Source: Pseudomonas frederiksbergensis
GTDB lineage: Bacteria > Pseudomonadota > Gammaproteobacteria > Pseudomonadales > Pseudomonadaceae
Assembly: GCF_035751725.1 (NCBI RefSeq)
Contig: NZ_CP142104.1
Coordinates: forward strand, 1,860,001-1,924,000
DNA: 64,000 bases
Direction: 5' to 3'
Below are positions 1-8,672 of this stretch, in pieces (position 1 is the stretch's first letter; the number at the start of each line of letters is the position of its first letter). The position numbers were made by a program, and so were the translations under genes. The notes beneath the pieces are model-generated. The model was not told the DNA's origin. It did no database searches and saw nothing but the letters and a program-made list of their open reading frames with translations.

Positions 1-366
1 CCGATTGCGGTGGGGACGAGTTCGGCGCGCCAGTCGTTCGAGCTGAAAACCACCCTGCATCGGGATTGGTTCGCGTTGTTCGATTTTATCGTGACGGCAG
101 ATGACCCTGAAGTCGGTGCGGCCAAGCCGGCGCCGGATATCTTCCTCACTGCGGCCCGACGCCTGGGCGTCGAGCCTCGCGATTGCCTGGTGTTCGAGGA
201 CTCGCCGTTCGGCGTCACGGCGGCGAAAGCGGCGGGCATGACTGCCATCGCTATCCCGGACTCGGCCATGGCTGATGAAAAGTACGCCCACGCCGACGCG
301 ATCATCCGTTCGCTCAAGCTGTTCCAGCCAAGCCTGTGTGGGTTGCCGGAACTGGAGTGGGCTTGA
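1..366 (+). CDS. HAD-superfamily phosphatase, C-terminal part (5' truncated by window)
   Basis: The reading frame is open from base 1, so the gene starts upstream and only about 121 C-terminal residues are present. They carry the later HAD motifs: a conserved lysine in a GAAKPAPD segment (motif III) and an FEDSPFGV..A..AG segment (motif IV, Mg-binding acidic pair). This is the pattern of subfamily IA enzymes of the beta-phosphoglucomutase/sugar-phosphatase type. The nucleophile Asp motif lies outside the window, so the substrate cannot be judged. An SDR gene ends 40 bp downstream on the opposite strand, so this gene is last in its transcription unit. Confidence 0.85.
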   Translation, partial: PIAVGTSSARQSFELKTTLHRDWFALFDFIVTADDPEVGAAKPAPDIFLTAARRLGVEPRDCLVFEDSPFGVTAAKAAGMTAIAIPDSAMADEKYAHADAIIRSLKLFQPSLCGLPELEWA

Positions 367-405
367 GGCAAAGGGCTGCTGGGCACCCCTGCGGTTTGGC
401 TTGGA

Positions 406-1152
406 TCAGGCGCCGAAACCACCGTCGATGGTCAGGCTGGCCCCGGTGATGTAGGCGGCTTCCGGGCCCGCGAGGTAGGCAACGAAGCTGGCGATTTCCT
501 CTACCGTGCCATAGCGACCCACTGCCATCAGGTCTATCAGGCTGGAGGCGAAGTCACCATCGGCCGGGTTCATGTCGGTGTCCACCGGGCCGGGTTGCAC
601 ATTGTTGACGGTGATTCCCCGTGGGCCGAGGTCCCGCGCCAGGCCTTTGGTCAGGCCCACCAGCGCGGACTTGCTCATGGCATACGTGGCGCCGCCGGTG
701 AAAGGCATGCGATCGGCGTTGGTGCTGCCGATGTTGATGACGCGTCCACCTTCGCTCATGTGTCGCGCAGCGGCCTGGGTGGCGACGAATACGCTGCGCA
801 CGTTGATGGCCAGGGTCTGGTCGAAATCTTCCAGCTTGAACTCGTCCAGCGGCGCCATCGCCAGCACGCCTGCATTGTTCACCAGGATATCCAGCCGGCC
901 GAAGGCTTCGACTGTGGCCGATACTGCGTTGCGGATGGCCTCGGCGTCGGCGCTGTCGGCCTTGATCGCCAGGGCTTTGCCGCCGGTTGCGGTGATGCTG
1001 TCTTGCAATGCTTCGGACTTGGCGGCGGAGCTGACGTAGGTGAAGGCTACTGCCGCACCTTCCGCCGCCAGGCGCTTGACGATAGCGGCGCCGATGCCGC
1101 GGGAACCGCCTTGGATCAATGCGACTTTTCCACTCAGTGCTTGGGTGCTCAT
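406..1152 (-). CDS. SDR family oxidoreductase
   Basis: Classical short-chain dehydrogenase/reductase of 248 residues. The N-terminus has the NAD(P)-binding GGSRGIG turn (about residues 15-21), then an NNAG motif near residue 90, a catalytic Ser and a YAMSK active-site Tyr/Lys near residue 157, and a C-terminal IDGGFGA ending typical of 3-oxoacyl-ACP reductase-like SDRs. ATG at 1152 is chosen because GGAG lies 9 bp upstream; a TTG 15 bp further upstream is less likely. It is divergent from a broken LysR-type regulator gene, an arrangement in which the LysR protein normally controls the SDR. The substrate is unknown. Confidence 0.9.
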   Translation of the reverse strand: MSTQALSGKVALIQGGSRGIGAAIVKRLAAEGAAVAFTYVSSAAKSEALQDSITATGGKALAIKADSADAEAIRNAVSATVEAFGRLDILVNNAGVLAMAPLDEFKLEDFDQTLAINVRSVFVATQAAARHMSEGGRVINIGSTNADRMPFTGGATYAMSKSALVGLTKGLARDLGPRGITVNNVQPGPVDTDMNPADGDFASSLIDLMAVGRYGTVEEIASFVAYLAGPEAAYITGASLTIDGGFGA

Positions 1153-1230
1153 GTTGATGTTCTCCAAAGGTGCCAGGGCGAGATGCCACGGTGGTGGGGC
1201 GAGTATCGAGACTGGGTGACCCGCTGTGTA

Positions 1231-1249
1231 GACCTATATTGTTATAGTC
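1231..1249. promoter_or_regulatory. Imperfect dyad between the SDR and the LysR pseudogene
   Basis: The segment contains CTATA-TTGT-TATAG flanked by GAC and GTC, a dyad in the intergenic region of a divergent lysR/SDR pair. LysR-type regulators typically bind such T-N11-A interrupted dyads. With the regulator gene broken, the site may be orphaned. Confidence 0.4.
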
Positions 1250-1270
1250 TGTGTAAACCAAAAGTTTATA

Positions 1271-2081
1271 GTGGGCGCCATGGAGAGTTTCAGCAGTATC
1301 GAATGTTTTGTTCGCAGCGCCGAAGTTGGCAGCTTTGCCGAGGCTGCGCGTCGCTTGAGCCTGACGCCCGCGGCAGTCGGCAAAAGCGTGGCAAAGCTGG
1401 AAGCGCGCTTGGGGGTGCGGCTGTTCCAGCGCAGCACTCGCAGCCTGGCGTTGACGGAGGCCGGCCAGCTTTTCCTGCGGGAAGTGGGCAGCAGCTTCGC
1501 TACGATCCAGAACGCCGTCGCCAACCTCGCCAGCGCCGGTGGCCAGCCTGCCGGCACCCTGAAGGTGAGCATGGGCACGGCGTTTGGGCGGTTGTACGTG
1601 GTGCCGTTGTTAGGGGAATTCCTGCGGCGGTATCCGGCCATCAGCCCGGACTGGCATTTCGATAACCGCCAGGTAGACCTGATCGGCCATAGTCGAGCCT
1701 GAGGATCTGGCGCAACATCGGGGCATCTTGATTCGCTCGCCACAAACCGGGCGTGTCCGCTCATGGCAATTGACCAGCTGCCACCACCAGCAGAGCCCGC
1801 TCATGCTTAAACCAGGCATGACCATGAGTGACTCCGAGGCCGATTGTGCCGCCGCAGCGCAGGGGTTGGGCATCGGTCTGGTCAGTATGCCGATCGCCGT
1901 TCCCTTTCTGCAGAGCGGCGCAGTGCAACGGGTATTGCCGGACTGGTACGTTGATGACGGTAACATTTCGATCTATTACGCCGAGCACAAATTGCTGCCA
2001 GGCAAGACCCGGGCCTTTGTGGATTTCATCATCGAACAGTTTGCCGAGCAGGGGTTGGCCGAGCGGTTCAGTGCCGTTTGA
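1271..2081 (+). pseudogene. LysR-family regulator, broken by internal deletion and frame change
   Basis: The first part (1271-1702) encodes a normal LysR N-terminus: winged helix-turn-helix with AEAARRLSLTPAAVGKSVAKLE around residues 20-40, then the start of the effector domain, ending at RQVDLI before unrelated residues and a stop at 1700-1702. The rest of the effector domain resumes in another frame from about 1695 (EPEDLAQHRGILIRS, then QGLGIGLVSMPIAVPFL) and ends at 2081. The two parts total about 265 residues against roughly 300 for the family, so about 40 codons of the effector pocket are missing as well as the frame. The fragment might still yield a truncated DNA-binding protein of 140-143 residues. 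A sequencing error alone would not explain the missing residues. Confidence 0.8.
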
Positions 2082-2190
2082 GTCAGGCTCCCATCGGGGG
2101 ATTTCAGCGGCCGCATAAAATATGCTCGCCGCGAAACCTTTGGCAGAGAGCCTGCGCGCGGAGGGTGCGATGCGGTCTAGCGCTGGAAAC

Positions 2191-2919
2191 TCACCGCCCG
2201 AACCGCCCCGGCCAGCCCACGATGTTCTTCGGCCGAGGCGTCGCATAGGTACGCACTTTCGAGGTGGACAGCCCCAGCCTAACCAGCGATTCGGCAATCG
2301 TCACCGCGGCCGTTACACCATCGACCACCGGTACGCCGGTGCGCTGGTGGATCTGCTCATCGAGCCCGGCCATGCCGCCGCAACCCAGGCAGATCACTTC
2401 CGCTTTGTCCTGCCTGACCGCCAGTTCGGCTTGCTGCACGATGGCTTCAACCGCCCGTTGCGGGTCCTGCTCAAGCTCCAATACCGCCAGGCCGCTGGCC
2501 CGAACCGAGGCGCAACGGTCGAACAGGCCGGAGAGTTTGAGACGGTCTTCGATCAGCGGCACGGTGCGATCGAGCGTCGTGACCACCGAGTAGGCATGGC
2601 CCAGGAACATCGCGGTGCTGGCGCCAGCGTCAGTGATGTCCACCACCGGCACGTCGAGCAATTCCTGCAAGCCTTCGCGCCCATGCTCGCCGTAACCCGC
2701 CTGGATCACCGCATCGAACGGCTGATCGTAGGACATTACCCGATCCATCACGGCAATGGCTGCCAGGTAGCTCTCGAAATTGCCTTCGATGGAATCGGCA
2801 CCGAAATGTGGCGTGAGCCCGATGATCTCGGTGCCCGGCGCGGCGACGGCTTGGGCCTGTCGAGCAATGGCCTGGGTGATGGATTCGGTGGTATTGACGT
2901 TGACGATGAGAATTCGCAT
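2191..2919 (-). CDS. Hydantoin/allantoin racemase-like Asp/Glu racemase family protein
   Basis: A 242-residue protein of the aspartate/glutamate/hydantoin racemase superfamily. It opens with MRILIVNVNTT, the nucleotide-free phosphate-turn-like start of HyuA-type racemases. One catalytic-type cysteine lies in the ICLGCGGMAG segment (about residue 177). The first acid/base position, normally Cys in a C-x-D type motif near residue 75, here reads QAGYGEHG, as in many hydantoin-racemase relatives. ATG at 2919 has AAAGGA upstream. It stands alone between the LysR pseudogene and cysH, with no hydantoinase or permease next to it, so the substrate is open. Confidence 0.75.
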   Translation of the reverse strand: MRILIVNVNTTESITQAIARQAQAVAAPGTEIIGLTPHFGADSIEGNFESYLAAIAVMDRVMSYDQPFDAVIQAGYGEHGREGLQELLDVPVVDITDAGASTAMFLGHAYSVVTTLDRTVPLIEDRLKLSGLFDRCASVRASGLAVLELEQDPQRAVEAIVQQAELAVRQDKAEVICLGCGGMAGLDEQIHQRTGVPVVDGVTAAVTIAESLVRLGLSTSKVRTYATPRPKNIVGWPGRFGR

Positions 2920-3014
2920 GAAGAGTCCTTTCGGTAGCTTCAACAAGGATTCGGTGCTGACGTCCCCGTAGTGGACGTCGCGCTGCGTAACGAACCGCTA
3001 TAACCCGGGAGCGA

Positions 3015-3758
3015 TCAAACAGTCTTGGATTTGGCGATGATGTTGCCGGCATGCAGCCCGCATTCTTTCTGCGTAGCTTCTTCCCACCACCAGCGGCCTT
3101 CGCGCTCATGTTGGTTCGGCAGGACCGGGCGGGTGCACGGTTCGCAGCCGATGCTGATGAAGCCGCGCTCATGCAAGCTGTTATAAGGCAGCTCAAGCAT
3201 GCGGATATAACCCCAGACTTCTTCGCTGGTCATCTGTGACAGAGGGTTGAATTTGTACAGTGTGCGCTCCGGCGTCGAGAACGCCGTGTCGATTTCCAAT
3301 ACCGCCACCTGGCTACGTGTACCCGGGCTCTGGTCGCGGCGCTGCCCGGTGGCCCAGGCACGAACGTCAGTCAGCTTGCGTCGCAATGGCTCGATCTTGC
3401 GGATGCCGCAGCACTCGCCGTGGCCGTCCTTGTAGAAGCTGAACAGGCCTTTTTCCTTCACGAAAGGGTCCAGTTTCGTATGGTCGGGCGAGATCAATTC
3501 GATGTCGATCTTGTAGTGTTCGCGCACCTGGTCGATGAACCGATAGGTTTCCGGGTGCAGGCGGCCGGTGTCGAGGCTGAACACCTTGACGTTCTTGTTC
3601 AGCTTCCAGGCCATGTCCACCAGCACCACGTCTTCGGCGCCGCTGAAGGATATCCACAGATCATCGCCGAATTCGGCGAAGGCCAGCTTGAGGATATCCT
3701 GGGGGGACTTGTTGGCATAGGTCGTGGCGAGTTCCACGACGTCAAACGATGGGCTCAT
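3015..3758 (-). CDS. cysH: Adenylyl-sulfate (APS) reductase, [4Fe-4S] type
   Basis: The 247-residue enzyme reduces activated sulfate to sulfite in assimilatory sulfate reduction. The PAPS-reductase fold is seen in [14 protein letters not shown] (about residues 36-50) and in the later sulfonucleotide-binding region. The cysteine pairs ECCGIRK (about 136-137) and GCEPCTRP (about 220-223) ligate a [4Fe-4S] cluster. This places it with the APS-using bacterial/plant type rather than the cluster-free E. coli PAPS reductase. Pseudomonads are known to have this form. ATG at 3758 is the only good start. It lies divergent from thrH, as is common in pseudomonads. Confidence 0.95.
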   Translation of the reverse strand: MSPSFDVVELATTYANKSPQDILKLAFAEFGDDLWISFSGAEDVVLVDMAWKLNKNVKVFSLDTGRLHPETYRFIDQVREHYKIDIELISPDHTKLDPFVKEKGLFSFYKDGHGECCGIRKIEPLRRKLTDVRAWATGQRRDQSPGTRSQVAVLEIDTAFSTPERTLYKFNPLSQMTSEEVWGYIRMLELPYNSLHERGFISIGCEPCTRPVLPNQHEREGRWWWEEATQKECGLHAGNIIAKSKTV

Positions 3759-3930
3759 CAGGGCGGCTTCCTACAGGTCGGTGGCGCTGGGCGCTCTATA
3801 TGGGGCTGATGTTAACAAAAGCAGCCGGGGCTGGCGCGTCCCTGTGCGTTGCGCGTACTTTGACGAATGGCTAGAGTCGGCAAGCCTTTTATTCGCCAAC
3901 CGATAAACATCAGAAAAATGGGAGTGTCTT

Positions 3931-4548
3931 GTGGAAATTGCCTGTCTCGACCTGGAAGGTGTGCTGGTCCCGGAGATCTGGATCGCCTTCGCTGAAAAAA
4001 CCGGGATTGATTCCCTCAGGGCGACCACTCGGGACATCCCCGACTATGACGTGCTGATGAAGCAACGGCTGCGCATCCTCGACGAGCATGGCCTCAAGCT
4101 TTCTGATATCCAGGAAGTCATCGCTACCCTCAAGCCGCTGGATGGCGCTGCCGAATTTGTCGATTGGCTGCGCGAGCGGTTCCAGGTGGTGATTCTTTCC
4201 GACACCTTTTATGAGTTCTCCCAACCGCTGATGCGTCAGTTGGGCTTCCCGACACTGCTCTGTCATCGCTTGATTACCGATGAAGGCGGGCGAGTGACCG
4301 GCTACCAGTTGCGTCAGAAAGATCCGAAGCGTCAGTCGGTCCTGGCCTTCAAGAGCCTGTATTACCGGGTAATTGCGGCGGGGGATTCCTACAATGACAC
4401 CACGATGCTGGGCGAAGCCGACGCCGGGATTCTGTTCCATGCGCCTGAAAACGTGATCCGCGAGTTTCCGCAATTCCCGGCGGTGCACACGTTTGCCGAG
4501 CTGAAGCAGGAGTTCATCAAGGCCTCGAACCGTTCCTTGAGCCTATAA
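3931..4548 (+). CDS. thrH: Bifunctional phosphoserine phosphatase/homoserine phosphotransferase
   Basis: A 205-residue HAD enzyme. The nucleophile motif near residue 7 is DLEG (Asp-Leu-Glu), the hallmark of ThrH as distinct from SerB. LSDTFYEF supplies the motif II Ser and GDSYNDTTML near residue 152 the Mg-binding motif IV. ThrH of P. aeruginosa removes phosphate from phosphoserine and can transfer it to homoserine, linking serine and threonine synthesis. The start is GTG at 3931, preceded by GGAG. Divergent from cysH, followed by a REP-like palindrome and then pabB on the other strand. Confidence 0.95.
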   Translation: MEIACLDLEGVLVPEIWIAFAEKTGIDSLRATTRDIPDYDVLMKQRLRILDEHGLKLSDIQEVIATLKPLDGAAEFVDWLRERFQVVILSDTFYEFSQPLMRQLGFPTLLCHRLITDEGGRVTGYQLRQKDPKRQSVLAFKSLYYRVIAAGDSYNDTTMLGEADAGILFHAPENVIREFPQFPAVHTFAELKQEFIKASNRSLSL

Positions 4549-4560
4549 ACGCAACTTCCC

Positions 4561-4588
4561 GTGGGAGCGGGCAAGCTCGCTCCTGCAG
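4561..4588. repeat. REP-like palindrome (GTGGGAGC type)
   Basis: An inverted repeat of the GTGGGAGCGGGC...GCTCGCTCCTGC type sits between the convergent thrH and pabB genes. The same sequence class recurs at 12293 and 16228, as expected of dispersed Pseudomonas REP elements. Confidence 0.75.
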
Positions 4589-4611
4589 TGCTATGTGTTG
4601 TTCAGGATGTA

Positions 4612-5955
4612 TTAAAGATCTTGCAAGGTGTCGAGCAACACCCGAACCTTGGTCATCGACTCCTGATACTCCGCCTGCCAATCCGAATCCGCGACAATCC
4701 CGCCGCCGCCCCAGCAACATACCTGCCCATCCTTGACCAGCAGACTGCGAATGGCGATGGAGCTGTCCATCTCCCCGCGCACGTCCAGGTACAGCAACGA
4801 GCCGCAGTACAGTCCGCGTCGGGTCGGTTCGAGTTCGTCGATGATTTGCATCGCGCGGATTTTCGGCGCGCCGGTGATCGAGCCGCCGGGGAAGCTGCCC
4901 GCTATCAAGTCCAAGGCGTCTTTATCGTCGGCCAGTTCACCGGTCACGCTGCTGACCAGGTGATGCACATTGGGGTAGCTTTCCAGGCTGAACAACTCTG
5001 GCACGCGCACCGAGCCGATGCGGCAGGTGCGGCCCAGATCGTTGCGCAACAGGTCGACGATCATCAGGTTTTCCGCGCGGTCCTTGGGGCTGGCCAGCAG
5101 CTCGGTGGCGTGGGCCGCGTCTTCCTCGGGCGTTGTGCCACGGGGGCGGGTGCCCTTGATCGGCCGGGTTTCGACGCGGCCTTCGCTGACCTTGACGAAG
5201 CGCTCCGGGGACAGGCTCAGTATCGCGTCACCCTCCGACAGGCTCTGGAAGCCGGAAAACGGCGTCGGGCACGCCGCCCGCAGCGCTTGATAAGCGGCCC
5301 AGGCATCACCCTGGCATTGGGCGCGGAAGCGCTGGGCAAAGTTGACCTGATAACAGTCGCCGGCCTGGATGTATGCCTGGATGCGTTCGAATGCCTGTCG
5401 ATAGGCTTCGGCGCTGAGGTCCGGCGTCATCGGTCCTTCAAGATTGAACCGGGAAATGGGCGCCGGGGTTGGCTGGCTGAACAGCGCGATCAGGCGCTGG
5501 CGTTCGCCTTCGCCACAATGTGGGTGAAACACCAGTTGGCTGGTGCCCGCCTGATGGTCGCTGACCAGCGCCCAGTCGTACACGCCAAAACGTGCGTCGG
5601 GCAATTGCAGGTCGTCCGTGGCGTAGGACGGCAACGCTTCCAGGTGTCGGCCAAAGTCGTAGCTCAAGTAGCCGATCAGGCCGCCGGCGAAGGGCAATTG
5701 CATTGTCGTAGGCAGTTGCGCGTGGCCCAACTGCGTCAGATGCATGCGAAGCCGTTGCAGGAAAGCGCTGCCACTCTCGTCCGGCAACACCGTCAGTTGT
5801 TCCAGCGGCCAGGCGCTGAGCAGGTCGTAACGCCCACGTTCGGCACTTGGCCGGCCACTGTCGAGCAACACGCTGCCGGGGGCATGACGGATTGCCGCGA
5901 AATACTCGGCGGGGTTGGTGCGGTAGGGCAGCGGGTGTACGGAGCAGGTTGGCAT
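4612..5955 (-). CDS. pabB: Aminodeoxychorismate synthase component I
   Basis: A 447-residue chorismate-utilising enzyme that makes 4-amino-4-deoxychorismate for p-aminobenzoate and folate, using ammonia from a glutaminase partner (PabA/TrpG) not encoded here. The conserved C-terminal core is intact: CYQVNFAQRF, PIKGTRPRG, ENLMIVDLLRNDLGR and SFPGGSITGAPKIRAMQ. The conserved lysine of PIKGT marks PabB rather than TrpE-type proteins, where Ala/Gly is usual. It appears monocistronic, with a hairpin and a REP-like element upstream. Confidence 0.93.
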   Translation of the reverse strand: MPTCSVHPLPYRTNPAEYFAAIRHAPGSVLLDSGRPSAERGRYDLLSAWPLEQLTVLPDESGSAFLQRLRMHLTQLGHAQLPTTMQLPFAGGLIGYLSYDFGRHLEALPSYATDDLQLPDARFGVYDWALVSDHQAGTSQLVFHPHCGEGERQRLIALFSQPTPAPISRFNLEGPMTPDLSAEAYRQAFERIQAYIQAGDCYQVNFAQRFRAQCQGDAWAAYQALRAACPTPFSGFQSLSEGDAILSLSPERFVKVSEGRVETRPIKGTRPRGTTPEEDAAHATELLASPKDRAENLMIVDLLRNDLGRTCRIGSVRVPELFSLESYPNVHHLVSSVTGELADDKDALDLIAGSFPGGSITGAPKIRAMQIIDELEPTRRGLYCGSLLYLDVRGEMDSSIAIRSLLVKDGQVCCWGGGGIVADSDWQAEYQESMTKVRVLLDTLQDL

Positions 5956-5999
5956 GGGCGGGGTGGGTCAGCCGTTCAGGCGGGGGGAGCGATTGTAAT

Positions 6000-6025
6000 C
6001 CCCTGTAGGATTTGCTCCTAGGGGG
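6000..6025. repeat. Short hairpin palindrome upstream of pabB
   Basis: CCCCTGTAGGA and TCCTAGGGG form an imperfect inverted repeat around a TTTGC loop, 45 bp upstream of the pabB start. It may be a degenerate REP half or a leader hairpin. Confidence 0.5.
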
Positions 6026-6085
6026 ATGTCGGAGATGAGCACGTCTGTGGCAATCAAAACTATTTCTGGCGAGGTCTTTTTAACT

Positions 6086-6116
6086 GTGAGGAGGGGATAA
6101 ATCCCCTCGCCACAAG
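6086..6116. repeat. REP-like palindrome (GTGGCGAGGGG type)
   Basis: GAGGGGATAAATCCCCTCGCCAC is a nearly perfect inverted repeat of the common fluorescens-group REP class. It lies between pabB and the end of the glutamate-ligase-like gene. Confidence 0.75.
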
Positions 6117-6148
6117 GTCCGCCATGTTCCAAGTCATCGGGAACGAGA

Positions 6149-7135
6149 TCACCCCTCGACAGGCGGAATATGCCCAAACAGTTCCTGGGCAAATGCCACA
6201 CGCTCCTCCACGGTTTCGATAACGCCGCGGGCCTTGAGTTCTTCCAGGCGTGCTTCCACGGCGTGGGTGCGCAGGGTCAGGCCGCAGTCGTTGGCAATCT
6301 GGATGTTCAGCCCCGGCCGGGCGTTCAGCTCCAGGATCAACGGGCCTTTTTCCTGATCCAGCACCATGTCGACGCCGATGTAGCCCAGTCCGCACAACTC
6401 ATAGCAACCGGCGGCCAGTTTCATGAAGCCGTCCCAATAGGGCAGTTGCACGCCGTCCACCGCGTTGGTGGTGTCGGGGTGCTTGGTGATGATGTTGTTC
6501 AGCCAGGTGCCGCGCAGGGTCAGGCCGGTGGCGAGGTCAACGCCCACTCCGATGGCGCCCTGGTGCAGGTTGGCCTTGCCGCCGGACTGACGGGTCGGCA
6601 AGCGCAGCATGGCCATCACCGGGTAGCCCATCAGCACGATGATGCGAATGTCCGGCACGCCTTCGTAGCTGATGCTCTTGAAGATCTGGTCCGGCGTCAC
6701 GCGGTACTCGATCAGCGCCCGGTCACGGTGCCCGCCTAACGAATACAGGCCGGTGAGGATGCTCGACACATGGTGCTCGATTTCCTCATGGCTGATGATC
6801 TTGCCGGACACGGTGCGGTAGCGGCCTTCGAAGCGGTCGGCGATGACGATGATGCCGTCGCCGCCAGCGCCCTGGGCCGGCTTGATCACGAAGTCGGTGC
6901 GCCCGCCGATGATCTCGTCGAGCTTGTCGATTTCCTTCTCGGTGGAGATCACCCCGTACAGCTCCGGCACGTGGATGCCGGCGGCGATGGCCCGTTCCTT
7001 GGTGATGATCTTGTCATCGACGATGGGGTACAGGCTGCGCTTGTTGTACTTGAGCACGTAGTCGGCATTACGCCGGTTGATGCCCATGATGCCCCGGGCT
7101 TCCAGGGCCTTCCAGGTCTTCCAGAGGCCGAACAT
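6149..7135 (-). CDS. Alpha-L-glutamate ligase-like ATP-grasp protein (RimK-related)
   Basis: A 328-residue ATP-grasp enzyme of the RimK-related family that, by family, joins an amino acid such as glutamate to a carboxyl group in an ATP-dependent step. FVIKPAQGAGGDGI near residue 87 is the ATP-binding loop, and LILELNARPGLNIQIAN near residue 270 carries the Mg-binding Glu/Asn pair. The ATG overlaps the stop of the upstream membrane-protein gene (TGATG), so the two are translationally coupled. The acceptor is unknown. It is the last gene of a conserved proteobacterial trio with the next two entries. Confidence 0.88.
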   Translation of the reverse strand: MFGLWKTWKALEARGIMGINRRNADYVLKYNKRSLYPIVDDKIITKERAIAAGIHVPELYGVISTEKEIDKLDEIIGGRTDFVIKPAQGAGGDGIIVIADRFEGRYRTVSGKIISHEEIEHHVSSILTGLYSLGGHRDRALIEYRVTPDQIFKSISYEGVPDIRIIVLMGYPVMAMLRLPTRQSGGKANLHQGAIGVGVDLATGLTLRGTWLNNIITKHPDTTNAVDGVQLPYWDGFMKLAAGCYELCGLGYIGVDMVLDQEKGPLILELNARPGLNIQIANDCGLTLRTHAVEARLEELKARGVIETVEERVAFAQELFGHIPPVEG

Positions 7136-8667
7136 CAGGAGTCAGCCTTGACGAAGGCCTTGAACCGTACCAACTCGGTCAGGCGATAGCCGCGATAACG
7201 ACCCATGGCCAGCATGAAGCCCACCAGGATCAGCAGGATTGCCGGGAAGGTGAATACGAAATAAACCAGTTCCGGCACGCTCATGATCAGGTGCGCCAGG
7301 GACGCGGCGAACAAGGTGCCGATGGCGACTTTCATCGCGTGGCCGGCGCCACGTTCTTCCCAGGTGATGGACAGGCGTTCGATGGTCATGGTCAGGATCA
7401 CCATCGGGAACAGCGCCACGGACAAGCCACGCTCCAGGCCCAGCTTGTGGCTGAACAGGCTGATGGCGGCGATCAGCACCACCACGAACGTCAGCACCAC
7501 CGACAGCCTCGGCAGCATTTGCAGCTTGAGGTGCTCCAGGTAGGAGCGCAGCGACAGGCCCAACGTGGTAATCACCGTAAACAGGATGATGCCGAAGCCC
7601 AGTTGGGTCTCGCGGAAGGCCAGGGCGATCAGTACCGGGGTGAAAGTGCCGAGGGTCTGCAGCCCGATCAGGTTGCGCAGCACCAGGATCACCAATACGC
7701 CGATCGGGATCATCACCATGATCATGAAGGTTTGCTGGGTCTGCAGCGGCAGGCCGTAGAGCGAATATTCGAGGAAATTGGCGTCGGTGTTCTCGTCCGT
7801 CAGCTTGGCCAGGCGAATGGCGTTCATTTCGCTGTTGTTCATGCTGAAGGTCACGGTGGCTTTCTTGCCGCCATCGACAGTGATCAGGTTTTCATCGCCG
7901 GTCCACCACAGCAGGCGGTCGGTCGGCAGGCCTTGCTCGCCGGTATCCGGGTTGAAATACAGCCAATCGGTGCCGTTGAAGCTGCGCAGCCACAACTCGG
8001 GTGTCTGCGGCTGGTCGGCCACCAGGCGGATGGTGTGGACCTTTTCCACCGGCACATGGGCGATGGACAGCACCAATTCGACGATCCTTGCCTTGTTGCT
8101 GGACGACGGATCGCCGGCCAGCAACAGCTTGACGTTGTCGTCGTTGAGGTTGTTCACCCGCTTGATCGCTTCGCTGATGAAGGTCTCGACGTCGGCCGAG
8201 TGCTGGCGGATCGGCGCGAGCAGGGCTTCGGCGGCCAGTTTTTCCGGACCTTCGACGGCGATGCTGTCGCGGAAGGTCGGGCCCTTGACCTTGGTTTTCT
8301 CGGCGCTGTAGCGCTTGGTCAGCACCAGGCGGTAATAAAGGGTCTGGTTGCCTTTGGCGCGGCGGGCCGACCACGTCACCTTCCGATTGCCGTCGACCCG
8401 GTTCACCGCAACACCGTAATTATTGGAAATGAAACTCTCGTTGAGGCTCACGTAGTCGCGGCTCAACGGCGGCACGAACATCTGGATCTTCACCGGATCC
8501 TTGGCGTTGGGCACGAATTCGACCTTGGCATCGATATTCCACAGGTCGTCGGTGGCGTCTTCGGTCACCGGAATGCCGAGCACGAAAATCTGATAGGCCG
8601 TCACCGACAGGCCCAGCACCACCAGGATGGCGATCAGCATTTTCAAATGGAGGGTAAGGGAGCGCAT
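7135..8667 (-). CDS. Membrane-bound transglutaminase-like protein with 7-TM C-terminus
   Basis: A 510-residue protein with one N-terminal membrane segment (about residues 8-28), a large periplasmic part to about residue 300 that matches the 'inactive transglutaminase' family, and about seven C-terminal membrane helices starting near LQTQQTFMIMVMIPIGVLVIL. No Cys-His-Asp triad is evident in the periplasmic part, which contains no cysteine, consistent with an inactive transglutaminase fold used for binding. It is the middle gene of the cassette: the protease gene ends 5 bp upstream, and the ligase start overlaps its stop. It may present a peptide substrate to its neighbours; that is inference. 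Confidence 0.85.
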   Translation of the reverse strand: MRSLTLHLKMLIAILVVLGLSVTAYQIFVLGIPVTEDATDDLWNIDAKVEFVPNAKDPVKIQMFVPPLSRDYVSLNESFISNNYGVAVNRVDGNRKVTWSARRAKGNQTLYYRLVLTKRYSAEKTKVKGPTFRDSIAVEGPEKLAAEALLAPIRQHSADVETFISEAIKRVNNLNDDNVKLLLAGDPSSSNKARIVELVLSIAHVPVEKVHTIRLVADQPQTPELWLRSFNGTDWLYFNPDTGEQGLPTDRLLWWTGDENLITVDGGKKATVTFSMNNSEMNAIRLAKLTDENTDANFLEYSLYGLPLQTQQTFMIMVMIPIGVLVILVLRNLIGLQTLGTFTPVLIALAFRETQLGFGIILFTVITTLGLSLRSYLEHLKLQMLPRLSVVLTFVVVLIAAISLFSHKLGLERGLSVALFPMVILTMTIERLSITWEERGAGHAMKVAIGTLFAASLAHLIMSVPELVYFVFTFPAILLILVGFMLAMGRYRGYRLTELVRFKAFVKADS

Positions 8668-8672
8668 TGGAA

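Noticed and set aside
4561..6021. A 486-codon plus-strand frame opposite pabB
   Set aside because: Antisense shadow; pabB has all chorismate-enzyme motifs on the other strand.
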